Below, in pieces: positions 1-6,008 of a DNA stretch of 10,620 nt. The first letter of the stretch is position 1; each line of letters opens with the position of its first letter. Both the position numbers and the translations under genes were made by a program. The stretch spans positions 1-10,620 of the forward strand of contig CANGBE010000030.1 of assembly GCA_947451875.1 (NCBI GenBank), in the 5' to 3' direction. Under the pieces are notes generated by a model. That model worked only from the letters and a program-made list of their open reading frames with translations, was not told where the DNA came from and ran no database searches. The stretch comes from Sphingomonadaceae bacterium. GTDB lineage: Bacteria > Pseudomonadota > Alphaproteobacteria > Sphingomonadales > Sphingomonadaceae.

Positions 1-128
1 CGAGTGGGAGAACTTCTACAACTTCAATCGGCCACACGGTGCCTTCAATGGCAAAACACCCTATGAAGCGCTCCGCGAACGCCTATAATCTCATGCACTC
101 GATGTCCCGCTAGATCGTCAACCTTACA
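1..128 (+). mobile_element. 3' end of an IS481-like insertion sequence
   Basis: The left edge of the window holds the end of an insertion sequence. The transposase tail stops at 86-88. About 40 bases later the sequence reads CAACCTTACA and ends at 128. On the other strand this terminus begins TGTAAGGTTGACGATC, which matches the TGT...ACA ends known for the IS481 family. The preceding stretch (about 96-128) would be the right inverted repeat. The left end and any target duplication lie outside the window, so the exact boundary is inferred. The element sits immediately upstream of a sugar-nucleotide epimerase gene and may have separated it from its original upstream neighbour. Confidence 0.6.
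2..88 (+). CDS. IS481-type DDE transposase, C-terminal fragment (partial at window edge)
   Basis: This open frame enters from the left edge and ends with TAA at 86-88. The 28 visible residues contain WENFYNFNRPHGAFNGKTPYE followed by ALRERL in spirit: a W-x-x-F-Y-N-x-x-R-P-H core, then GKTPYE. That pattern is the C-terminal end of integrase-core (rve) transposases of the IS481/IS3 type, where the final acidic catalytic residue lies just before the N-x-x-R-P-H block. Only the tail is in view, so whether the transposase is intact cannot be judged. The IS481 assignment rests on this tail and on the TGT...ACA-like terminus downstream; an IS3-family orfB is the alternative. Confidence 0.75.
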   Translation, partial: EWENFYNFNRPHGAFNGKTPYEALRERL

Positions 129-152
129 CGCGAACCCTAATAAATGACCTAT

Positions 153-156
153 GGAG
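153..156 (+). promoter_or_regulatory. ribosome binding site that fixes the epimerase start
   Basis: GGAG lies five bases before the ATG at 162, a normal Shine-Dalgarno spacing. An in-frame ATG also exists at 144, but it has no purine-rich site ahead of it and would add six residues before the conserved MKVLVTG start of the family. This site therefore favours 162 as the start. Confidence 0.75.
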
Positions 157-161
157 CCCGC

Positions 162-1157
162 ATGAAAGTTCTCGTCACCGGCGCGGCCGGATTCATCGGT
201 TTCTCCCTTTCCCGCGTGCTGCTGGCGCGCGGCGACGAGGTGATCGGGCTTGATTGCGTCAACGACTATTACGATGTCAGCCTGAAGGAGGCCCGCCTTG
301 CAGCGCTGCGCGAAGCGGGCGGCAGCCGCTTCACTTTCGTGCGTCAGGATTTCGCCGACTATCCCGCGCTGGTCGAAGCGTTGAAGCCGCACACATTCGA
401 CCGCGTCGTCCACCTCGGCGCTCAGGCCGGGGTGCGCTATTCGATCACCAACCCGCACGCCTATCTCCACGCCAATCTGGCAGGGCACCTGAACATGCTC
501 GAAGTGGCGCGGCACCGTGAACTGGATAACATGGTCTATGCCAGCTCCAGCTCGGTCTATGGCGGCAACACCAAGATGCCCTTCGCGGTGGAAGACCGCG
601 TCGACCAGCCGATCAGCCTTTATGCGGCGACCAAAAAGGCCGACGAGCTGATGAGCGAAACCTACGCCCATCTCTATCGCCTGCCGCTGACGGGTCTGCG
701 CTTCTTCACCGTCTATGGCCCCTGGGGCCGCCCCGACATGATGATGTGGATCTTCACCAAGAAGATCCTCGCCGGAGAGCCGATCCCGGTGTTCAACAAC
801 GGCGATATGTACCGCGACTTCACCTATGTGGACGACATCATCGCGGGGGTAGTCGCCTGCCTGGATAACCCCGCGCCCGACGATGGCAGCGTGAAAGCTG
901 GCGGCAGCAAAAGCCCGCACCGGCTCTACAACATCGGCAACCACAAGAGCGAACACCTGATGCGGGTGATCGAAATTCTGGAAGAGCAGCTTGGCAAAAA
1001 GGCCGAGATCGACTTCCAGCCGATGCAGCCCGGCGATGTGCGCCAGTCATTCGCTGACATTGACGCGATTTCGGGCGATCTGGGCTACAAGCCGACGACC
1101 AGCATCGATGTCGGCGTGCCGCGGTTTGTGGAGTGGTATAAGGGGTATTGTGGCTGA
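162..1157 (+). CDS. NAD-dependent UDP-glucuronate 4-epimerase (SDR family)
   Basis: This 331-residue protein should interconvert UDP-glucuronate and UDP-galacturonate in the cytoplasm, supplying an acidic sugar for surface polysaccharide. It is an extended short-chain dehydrogenase. The N terminus MKVLVTGAAGFIG carries the GxxGxxG NAD-binding loop (residues 7-13). The SSSSVYG segment around 128-134 gives the catalytic serine, and Y154-A-A-T-K158 is the YxxxK pair. FFTVYGPWGRPDMM (181-194) and DMYRDFTYVDDI (215-226) are typical of the CapI/LspL uronic-acid epimerase branch rather than of GalE. The length matches that family (about 330-350). The start at 162 is chosen from the GGAG at 153-156. 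The gene begins 33 bases after the probable IS end. A small membrane protein gene follows after 11 bases. A related NDP-sugar epimerase is possible, but the UDP-GlcA type fits best. Confidence 0.9.
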   Translation: MKVLVTGAAGFIGFSLSRVLLARGDEVIGLDCVNDYYDVSLKEARLAALREAGGSRFTFVRQDFADYPALVEALKPHTFDRVVHLGAQAGVRYSITNPHAYLHANLAGHLNMLEVARHRELDNMVYASSSSVYGGNTKMPFAVEDRVDQPISLYAATKKADELMSETYAHLYRLPLTGLRFFTVYGPWGRPDMMMWIFTKKILAGEPIPVFNNGDMYRDFTYVDDIIAGVVACLDNPAPDDGSVKAGGSKSPHRLYNIGNHKSEHLMRVIEILEEQLGKKAEIDFQPMQPGDVRQSFADIDAISGDLGYKPTTSIDVGVPRFVEWYKGYCG

Positions 1158-1168
1158 GGGGCTGAGCG

Positions 1169-1465
1169 ATGAACCTCTACAAACGCGCTTGGTTGTTCAC
1201 GGGCTGGATGCTGGTTGTATTTTTCAGCTTTCCGATTTGGATGCCGTTCTTGCTTGCGAATTTCGGTGAACCGGGCGCGATAGGAGGTATGATTTTTTGG
1301 CTTAGCCACGGTGCAGTAATGATGTTCTTGTTCCGCTGTCCAGAATGTCGGCTTTCGCCATTTCTAAGCAACAAAGGGTTCTTTGCATGGTCAACACCTT
1401 GGCCCCGCAGGATATGTGGTGAATGCGGCAGAGACCATTCGACAGTTGAACCAAAGCAACCCTAA
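1169..1465 (+). CDS. small membrane protein with C-terminal zinc-ribbon-like motif, unknown function
   Basis: I do not recognise this 98-residue protein. It has two strongly hydrophobic stretches, about residues 8-30 and 38-55, that look like membrane helices. They are followed by a soluble tail with two C-x2-C pairs, CPEC (about 58-61) and CGEC (about 83-86), spaced like a zinc ribbon. The start is supported by GAGGGG at 1156-1161, seven bases before the ATG, and the gene lies 11 bases after the epimerase stop, so co-transcription is likely. By eye its composition is clearly lower in GC than the flanking genes, with several TTT/TTG/AAT-rich runs, which suggests later acquisition. A role in surface polysaccharide work is only guilt by association. 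Confidence 0.7.
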   Translation: MNLYKRAWLFTGWMLVVFFSFPIWMPFLLANFGEPGAIGGMIFWLSHGAVMMFLFRCPECRLSPFLSNKGFFAWSTPWPRRICGECGRDHSTVEPKQP

Positions 1466-1471
1466 CCAATC

Positions 1472-1501
1472 CCGTCATCCTGAACTTGTTTCAGGATCCA
1501 T
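1472..1501 (+). repeat. left 30-bp inverted repeat with hairpin
   Basis: This is the exact reverse complement of 1745-1774 over all 30 bases. Inside it, ATCCTGAA (1477-1484) and TTCAGGAT (1490-1497) form an 8-bp stem around the loop CTTGT. It supplies the TGA stop of the GIY-YIG frame (1491-1493). No T-tract follows, so a classical terminator is not indicated, although a hairpin here could still stabilise or end transcripts from either side. Confidence 0.9.
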
Positions 1502-1760
1502 TTCTCCCCACGCCCAGTTCAAGGGGTGGCAAGCCCAGTCCGACGGCAAGGTCGGCCCAAGGCGGGTTGCTCTCGTTGATGAGATTGATCTTCCACTGCC
1601 GATGCCAGCGTTTGAGCTGTTTCTCGCGGGTGATGGCGCGGTCCATATCGCCGAACAGCTCGAAATGGACGAGGGTGTGGACGTGGTGCTTGGCGGTGAA
1701 GCCGGGGAGGGCGTTGTTGCGGCATGAACTGCGTCTGGGGCACGATGGATCCTGAAACAA
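1491..1760 (-). pseudogene. 5'-truncated GIY-YIG endonuclease remnant
   Basis: The minus-strand frame encodes RNNALPGFTAKH, then LVHFELFGDMDRAITREKQ and LKRWHRQWKINLINESNPPW. This is the C-terminal half of small single-domain GIY-YIG nucleases (YhbQ/UPF0213-like). It keeps the conserved glutamate in the REKQLK segment. The first 30 or so residues, which should hold the GIY and YIG motifs and the conserved arginine, are absent: homology starts near 1721 and only about 13 unrelated residues precede it before the repeat. The only available start is TTG inside the right repeat (1758-1760), and the stop is inside the left repeat. A catalytic nuclease is therefore unlikely. I see no missing N terminus in 1775-1808. 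It is probably a decayed cargo gene. Confidence 0.75.
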
Positions 1761-1774
1761 GTTCAGGATGACGG
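1745..1774 (-). repeat. right 30-bp inverted repeat with hairpin
   Basis: This is a perfect 30-base inverted copy of 1472-1501, with the same 8-bp stem and 5-base loop. The match ends on both sides: the next outward pair is C1471/T1775 and the next inward pair is T1502/G1744. It contains the TTG from which the truncated GIY-YIG frame could be read. Confidence 0.9.
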
Positions 1775-1808
1775 TGGCGGGTAGGTTGGGAGTGGGTCTG
1801 GCGGAGCG

Positions 1809-3113
1809 TTAGCTTGCCAGCCTTAACCCCTGCACCACCTCAGCCTCACCCAGCTTCGGCTGATCCGGCCAGATTCCCCGCGTATCGTAAACCACCTTGC
1901 CCGCGCGTTCCGCCAAGGGAACCGAGCGGAAGACATCGTGGTCGACGAGGACGATCAGCAGGTCGCAATCTTCCAGTGCCGTATCGACGTCGATCAATGT
2001 CGCGCCGGTACCTTCGAATTCGCGCGGCAGATCGGCGGCATAAGGTTCAACCACCGAAATGCGCGAACCGAACCGGCGGGCCAGCGTGGCGGCGACCAAT
2101 CGCGCCGGGCTTTCGCGGAAATCGTCGATGTTGGCTTTGAAGGCGAGGCCGAGGCAGGCGACTTTGGCCTGTGGATTGGCGGAAACCAGCGCATCGGCCT
2201 GGGCGATGACGTGGTGGATCTTGCAATCGTTCACCCCGCGCGCGGTGCGGATCAGCGGGCTTTCCTCGGGCGCGGAATTGACGATGAACCACGGATCGAC
2301 CGCGATGCAGTGGCCGCCGACACCGGGGCCGGGCTGCAGGATGTTGACGCGTGGATGGCGGTTGGCGAGGCGGATCACTTCCCACACGTCGAGCCCCAGC
2401 TTGTCCGAGATGATCGACAGTTCATTGGCGAAAGCGATGTTGACGTCGCGGTAGGCGTTTTCGACCAGCTTGGTCATTTCCGCCGATCGGCTGTCGGTCG
2501 TGATGCAGGTGCCGCGCACGAACAGCTTGTAGAAGGCGAGCGCCTTGCGGGCGCAGCGCGGGGTAATGCCGCCGATCGATCGGTCGTTATTGGTCAGTTC
2601 CTCAAGGATCTTGCCCGGCAGAACCCGCTCGGGGCAATAGGCGATCGAAACATCGGGCGTTTCGCTGGTCAGGCCGGGGAACTTCAGGTCAGGCCGCTGT
2701 TCCGCCAGCAGATCACGCAGCTTTTCAGTGGTGCCGACCGGCGAAGTCGATTCGAGGATCACCACGTCGCCTGCCTTCAGCGCCTTGGCGACCGAGCGGC
2801 CAGCGTTCAGCACATAGGTGAGGTCTGGCGCGTGGTCCTTGTCGAAGGGCGTCGGCACGGCGATGATGAACACGTCAGCCGGCTTCACATCGGTGGAGGC
2901 GGTGAGCAGTCCTCGGGCGACAACGCCCTGCACCAGACCATCAAGATCAACTTCCTCGATATGAATCTCGCCGCGGTTGATCGTATCAACCACGCTTTGC
3001 GTCACATCGGTGCCGAACACGCGGCAGCCCGAGCGGGCAACAATGGCGGCAGTCGGCAGGCCGATATAGCCAAGGCCGATTACGGAGACGTCAGGTTTCT
3101 TGTCCAGTTTCAC
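1809..3113 (-). CDS. wecC: UDP-N-acetyl-D-mannosamine dehydrogenase
   Basis: This 434-residue protein should oxidise UDP-ManNAc to UDP-ManNAcA using two NAD+, in the cytoplasm. It belongs to the UDP-glucose/GDP-mannose dehydrogenase family. The N-terminal Rossmann motif GLGYIGLP is at 13-20, and ESTSPVGTTEK lies near 121-131. K215 and N219 sit in AEMTKLVENAYRD. The catalytic cysteine C269 is in GPGVGGHCIAVDPWF, and GLAFKANIDDFRESPA marks the C-terminal substrate-binding domain. The length is close to E. coli WecC (420). The start is GTG at 3113, overlapping the wecB stop by 23 bases, with GGAG ten bases ahead. The frame stays open further upstream, but that stretch is the wecB reading region in another frame. 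It forms a two-gene unit with wecB, and its stop is 35 bases from the right repeat of the GIY-YIG element. Confidence 0.95.
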   Translation of the reverse strand: MKLDKKPDVSVIGLGYIGLPTAAIVARSGCRVFGTDVTQSVVDTINRGEIHIEEVDLDGLVQGVVARGLLTASTDVKPADVFIIAVPTPFDKDHAPDLTYVLNAGRSVAKALKAGDVVILESTSPVGTTEKLRDLLAEQRPDLKFPGLTSETPDVSIAYCPERVLPGKILEELTNNDRSIGGITPRCARKALAFYKLFVRGTCITTDSRSAEMTKLVENAYRDVNIAFANELSIISDKLGLDVWEVIRLANRHPRVNILQPGPGVGGHCIAVDPWFIVNSAPEESPLIRTARGVNDCKIHHVIAQADALVSANPQAKVACLGLAFKANIDDFRESPARLVAATLARRFGSRISVVEPYAADLPREFEGTGATLIDVDTALEDCDLLIVLVDHDVFRSVPLAERAGKVVYDTRGIWPDQPKLGEAEVVQGLRLAS

Positions 3114-4236
3114 GCAGCAGCAGCTCCACGATGCGGCGCGCGGTCTGTCCATCCCCGAACGGGTTATGGGCACGCGCCATCTTGGCGTAGGCAGCCTTAT
3201 CGTCGAGCAAGGTGAAAATTTCGGTAACGATACGAGATACATCGGTGCCGACCAGCTTGGCGGTGCCAGCGGTGACGCCTTCGGGCCGCTCGGTGGTCTC
3301 ACGCATGACCAGCACCGGTTTGCCCAGTTCAGGTGCCTCTTCCTGCACGCCGCCCGAATCAGTGAGCATGATTTCGGCCAACCCAAGCAGGCGGGCGAAG
3401 TGCGGATAGTCGAGCGGTTCGATCAGCGCGACATTGTCCAGTCCCTTCAGCGCACCATCCATCACCGCACGGACATTGGGGTTGGGGTGGACCGGGAAGA
3501 TGATGGCGACATCAGGCCGCTCCGCGATCTGGCGAACGGCTTCGGCGATGTTTTCGAGGCCCCCGCCAAAGTTTTCGCGGCGGTGGCTGGTGACGCCGAT
3601 GATGCGTTTGCCTGCGAATCGCGCTTCGAGTTCCGCAAGGCCCGAGGCCAGCGAGGGATCGGCGGCAATCTTCGCGGTGACCCAGTGCAGCGCGTCGATC
3701 ACCGTGTTGCCGGTGATGTGGACGCGGGCAGGATCGACCTGCTCGGCGATCAGCGATCCGGCGGAAACGTCGGTCGGCGCGAAGTGCAGGCTCGCCATAG
3801 TGCCGATGATCTTGCGGTTCACCTCCTCGGGCCAGGGGTGATAGATATTGCCAGAGCGCAAGCCCGCCTCGACATGATCGACCGGAACCTTGCGGTAATA
3901 GGCAGCGAGCGCGCCGCACATGGCGGTGGCGGTATCGCCCTGCACGATGACCCGGTCCGGCTTTTCCGCATCCATCACCTGGCCGAGGCCGGTGAGCAGA
4001 GCGGCGGTGAGGCCGTCGAGCGTCTGGTCAGGCTTCATCAGGTCAAGATCATGATCGGGAACGATCCCAGCAATCTCCAGCACCTGATCGAGAATGCCGC
4101 GATGCTGCGCCGAGACGCAGACCTTGCAGTCAAAATGCGGGTCTGCCTTCAGCGCGGCAACCAGCGGGAACAGCTTGATCGCCTCCGGACGGGTGCCGAA
4201 GACGACGAGGATTTTAGCGGGATTTTTCGCAGCCAT
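3091..4236 (-). CDS. wecB: UDP-N-acetylglucosamine 2-epimerase (non-hydrolysing)
   Basis: This 381-residue enzyme converts UDP-GlcNAc to UDP-ManNAc, the substrate of the downstream WecC. Family motifs appear in order: FGTRPEAIK (13-21), VQGDTATAM with D101, HVEAGLRSGN with E123, WPEEVNRK with E137, TSHRRENFG with H218, FPVHPNPNVR (247-256), TDSGGVQEEAPELGKPV (292-308) and RETTERPEG (312-320). The residues corresponding to the E. coli catalytic set (D95, E117, E131, H213) are all kept. The length matches the family (about 375). The ATG at 4236 gives the expected N terminus, although the Shine-Dalgarno site is weak. The gene is followed directly by wecC with a 23-base overlap, indicating co-translation. 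Use of the product in a surface polysaccharide is inferred. Confidence 0.95.
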   Translation of the reverse strand: MAAKNPAKILVVFGTRPEAIKLFPLVAALKADPHFDCKVCVSAQHRGILDQVLEIAGIVPDHDLDLMKPDQTLDGLTAALLTGLGQVMDAEKPDRVIVQGDTATAMCGALAAYYRKVPVDHVEAGLRSGNIYHPWPEEVNRKIIGTMASLHFAPTDVSAGSLIAEQVDPARVHITGNTVIDALHWVTAKIAADPSLASGLAELEARFAGKRIIGVTSHRRENFGGGLENIAEAVRQIAERPDVAIIFPVHPNPNVRAVMDGALKGLDNVALIEPLDYPHFARLLGLAEIMLTDSGGVQEEAPELGKPVLVMRETTERPEGVTAGTAKLVGTDVSRIVTEIFTLLDDKAAYAKMARAHNPFGDGQTARRIVELLLRETGQET

Positions 4237-4287
4237 GTGAGGACCATAGCCCGAAGGGGGTTAAGGTTAAATCACCAGAAACGCAGG

Positions 4288-4378
4288 CGTCGTCCCGGGC
4301 ATGACCCGAGACCGGTGGCCTTTGCACGTAACGGTGGGGCTTGGCTGCCAGCGGTCCCGGATCAAGTCTGGGACGACG
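4288..4378. repeat. pair of inverted palindromic (REP-like) repeats
   Basis: The 27-base units 4288-4314 and 4352-4378 are inverted copies of each other with 22 of 27 matches, separated by 37 bases. Each holds its own imperfect hairpin with a 5-base loop (for example TCCCGGA and TCTGGGA around TCAAG). They lie in the 146-bp gap between the stop of the 4383-4943 gene and the wecB start. In the same orientation, the right unit matches the 1472-1501 repeat at 18 of 27 positions, including the shared CGTC start and CTTG core, so both pairs look like members of one palindrome family. They could act as an attenuator or mRNA-stability element between the two genes, but no U-tract is seen. Confidence 0.8.
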
Positions 4379-4382
4379 GGTA

Positions 4383-4943
4383 TTACTTCCCAGATGGTGC
4401 CGGAGTCGGCGCAGCTGCCGGGTCCTGCTCGGCGCGCTGGCGGGCCTCGTAGGCCTTTTCCGCTTCCTCAACCTGCGCCTGTGATTTGGCGGCATCGGCA
4501 TCGATAGTGGAAAGCCGCTTGGTGCGTTCGGCCTCGATCATCTTGGCGAAGGTAACATCCACCGCGCCCTTCTTTTCGGCATAGGCCGCATCAATCAATT
4601 TTTGCGAGCAGCCGGTCCAGCCGCCGGGACCGGTGGGGGTGCAGCTCATAGTGCCGGTCTTGCCGACGCGTTCATAGGCCATGACGCGGCTGTTCCACGA
4701 TGCGCTGTTGGCGCTGGGGGTTTCGCGCAGGCCCTGCGGAATGCGGTAGCGCTCTTTCTCTTCCTTGCGGGCACAGATTGTGATTTCGTCGCCGACGGGC
4801 TTGGGGCATTCGTCCTGCCCATAGACGATCACGGCGTTGACCTTTTCGCTCGGTCCTTCTTCCTGCGCGAATGCTGGTGCAATGCAAAGCGCAAGCGCGA
4901 AGGTGGTGGCGATGCCAGCGAGGGGGGCAATGGTCAGACGCAT
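4383..4943 (-). CDS. secreted/periplasmic protein of unknown function with four mature cysteines
   Basis: This 186-residue protein has a clear signal peptide: MRLTI, a hydrophobic core to about residue 23, and probable cleavage after AFA at 26. The mature part contains C46 and C57 (DECPKP...ITICAR), then C101 and C112 (MSCTPTGPGGWTGCS), enough for two disulfides. A helical, charged, Ala/Glu/Lys-rich stretch (about 125-172) and a short Ala/Pro tail follow. The start is set by AAGGAG at 4953-4958, nine bases ahead of the ATG; the frame is open 12 codons further but without such a site. I do not recognise a named family, though the style is common in sphingomonads. It lies 62 bases after coq7 on the same strand and may be the last gene of that group. 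C20 does not fit a lipobox. Confidence 0.75.
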   Translation of the reverse strand: MRLTIAPLAGIATTFALALCIAPAFAQEEGPSEKVNAVIVYGQDECPKPVGDEITICARKEEKERYRIPQGLRETPSANSASWNSRVMAYERVGKTGTMSCTPTGPGGWTGCSQKLIDAAYAEKKGAVDVTFAKMIEAERTKRLSTIDADAAKSQAQVEEAEKAYEARQRAEQDPAAAPTPAPSGK

Positions 4944-4952
4944 GATTTGGAC

Positions 4953-4958
4953 TCCTTG
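4953..4958 (-). promoter_or_regulatory. strong ribosome binding site for the 4383-4943 gene
   Basis: On the minus strand AAGGAG lies nine bases before the ATG at 4943. It decides between this start, which gives a clean signal peptide, and the longer frame beginning at 4979. Confidence 0.8.
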
Positions 4959-5005
4959 ATGCGCCCTAATAAGCCGCATTCCGCTTTAACGGTATATGAA
5001 GCAGA

Positions 5006-5536
5006 TCAAATCCGCGTCGAAAGACGTATCGCCATGCGGCAACCCAGACGGATCGCGCCGGAGAGCAGTGGATAGGCGGGTGCGCGCTCGGCACCTGCAT
5101 CTATCGCGGCGCTCAGGTGTTCACGCTCGTCGTCGCGGAATTCTTCGATCATGCTGGCGAGTTCGGGATCGGAGCCGTCGGCCAGATCATCGAGCTGGTC
5201 GGTGTAATGCTTGTCAATCTCGGTCTCGATCGCGGCGGTGCAGGCCATCGCCGCTTCCGGCCCGATCAGCGCCGTCGCCGCGCCAAGGGCAAAACCGGCG
5301 ACCGACCACAGCGGCTGCAGCGCGGTTGGCCGCACGCCTCTTTTGGCGATCAGCGCATCGAATCGGCGGCGATGGTCAGCCTCTTGCGCGGCCATTCCGG
5401 CAACTTCGGCGGCGTGGGGCGCTCGGGCGCCCATCACGGCGAGCTGCCCGGCGTAGATCCGTGTCGCGCCATATTCGCCAGCCTGATCGACCCGCAGCAT
5501 CCGGGCGGTGCGCGCATTAGTCATTTTGGCGCTCAT
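5006..5536 (-). CDS. coq7: demethoxyubiquinone hydroxylase (COQ7 di-iron family)
   Basis: This 176-residue protein should hydroxylate the demethoxyubiquinone ring, the penultimate step of ubiquinone synthesis, at the inner membrane. The di-iron carboxylate ligands are all visible: E21 in VDQAGEYGA, E52 and H55 in QEADHRRRF, E104 in AAIETEIDKHY, and E137 and H140 in RDDEREHL. The length fits the short COQ7 form. The ATG at 5536 overlaps the dsbB stop as ATGA, which argues for this start over the internal ATG at 5524. The frame also stays open upstream through dsbB in another phase, but that extension is an artefact. Coupling to dsbB is notable because DsbB delivers electrons to ubiquinone. Confidence 0.93.
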   Translation of the reverse strand: MSAKMTNARTARMLRVDQAGEYGATRIYAGQLAVMGARAPHAAEVAGMAAQEADHRRRFDALIAKRGVRPTALQPLWSVAGFALGAATALIGPEAAMACTAAIETEIDKHYTDQLDDLADGSDPELASMIEEFRDDEREHLSAAIDAGAERAPAYPLLSGAIRLGCRMAIRLSTRI

Positions 5537-5994
5537 TTTGCCCGCCGCAGCAGCGCGAAGACGCCAAGCGCCCCGAGGCTCGAGAACAGGAAGTTGAATC
5601 CCGCAAGCGAGACGCCCATCAGCGTCCATTGCGGCTGATCGCAGGAGATGGGCGGTGCCGCCATGATCGCCGCCAGCGGATCGCCGCCCGAGGCGACAAG
5701 ACTGGCGCAGCGGGTGAAGCCTGGCCACCACTTGTATTCCACTCCGGCGTGGAACAGACCAATCACTCCCGAGGTGAGGATTGCCAGCCCTGCCAGCCAG
5801 ACCACCGATCGCTGTCCCTTGGCGGCAAAGGCCGTCATGGCAAAAGCGATCGCCGCGAAATGGGCGTAACGCTGCCACCAGCACATCTCGCAGGGGTACA
5901 GCCCAAAGCCATATTGCGAAATATACGCCCCGCCGACCAGAGCAACGGGAACCGCCAGCGCCAGAATGCGTGCCTGATGAGCCCTGTCAGCCAT
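5533..5994 (-). CDS. dsbB: disulfide bond formation protein B (DsbB family)
   Basis: This 153-residue inner-membrane protein should reoxidise the periplasmic thiol oxidase DsbA and pass the electrons to quinone. It shows about four hydrophobic segments. The first periplasmic pair is C35-E-M-C38 in YPCEMCWWQRY, with R42 at the position linked to quinone binding in E. coli DsbB. The second pair is C96 (TRCAS) and C118 (ISCDQPQW), in a loop with the usual spacing. No DsbA gene is in view. The start at 5994 has a GGGGGTGG stretch ahead and lies 14 bases after the ctpA stop; the stop overlaps the coq7 start by four bases. The three genes therefore look like one transcription unit. A DsbI-type paralogue is the only real alternative. 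Confidence 0.92.
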   Translation of the reverse strand: MADRAHQARILALAVPVALVGGAYISQYGFGLYPCEMCWWQRYAHFAAIAFAMTAFAAKGQRSVVWLAGLAILTSGVIGLFHAGVEYKWWPGFTRCASLVASGGDPLAAIMAAPPISCDQPQWTLMGVSLAGFNFLFSSLGALGVFALLRRAK

Positions 5995-6008
5995 TACTTT
6001 GCCACCCC

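Larger units (their letters stand above)
1472..1774. mobile_element. 303-bp inverted-repeat element carrying a GIY-YIG nuclease remnant
   Basis: Two perfect 30-bp inverted repeats (1472-1501 and 1745-1774) bracket 243 bp that encode most of the C-terminal half of a GIY-YIG nuclease on the minus strand. The element fills the gap between two convergent genes (stops at 1465 and 1809), a typical landing place for REP/MITE-like sequences. Each repeat itself contains an 8-bp stem with a 5-base loop. No target-site duplication is obvious outside the repeats. The arrangement suggests either a non-autonomous, MITE-like unit or a pair of palindromic repeats that have trapped, or travel with, a homing-type nuclease gene. 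The repeat match is directly visible; mobility is inferred. Confidence 0.65.

Noticed and set aside
45..956. 303-codon minus-strand frame opposite the epimerase gene
   Set aside because: Shadow of the epimerase; low-complexity Val/His/Asp-rich translation with no domain.
1283..1291. AGGAGGT directly before an ATG inside the 1169-1465 gene
   Set aside because: Spacing of zero to one base is too short for initiation, and starting there would remove the first membrane helix.
1472..1501. Rho-independent terminator between the convergent genes
   Set aside because: The hairpin is present but there is no T-tract on either strand, and the sequence recurs as an inverted copy, so a repeat-family explanation is better.
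1383..1727. 114-codon plus-strand frame across the left repeat
   Set aside because: It overlaps the end of the zinc-ribbon gene and runs through the repeat and antisense to the GIY-YIG remnant, whose translation is clearly the meaningful one.
1938..3215. 425-codon open frame on the plus strand opposite wecC
   Set aside because: Antisense shadow of wecC, without a ribosome binding site or family motifs.
3114..3386. N-terminal extension of WecC up to 3386
   Set aside because: The extension lies entirely over the wecB coding region in another phase and has no similarity to the family; the GTG at 3113 gives the normal N terminus.
3100..4452. 450-codon open frame on the plus strand opposite wecB
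   Set aside because: It is the antisense shadow of a well-conserved gene in GC-rich DNA; the translation has no recognisable motif and is rich in Arg, Gly and Asp runs.
4881..4890. Lipoprotein signal at C20 of the 4383-4943 protein
   Set aside because: The residue before the cysteine is leucine, which does not fit a lipobox; a standard cleavage after AFA fits well.
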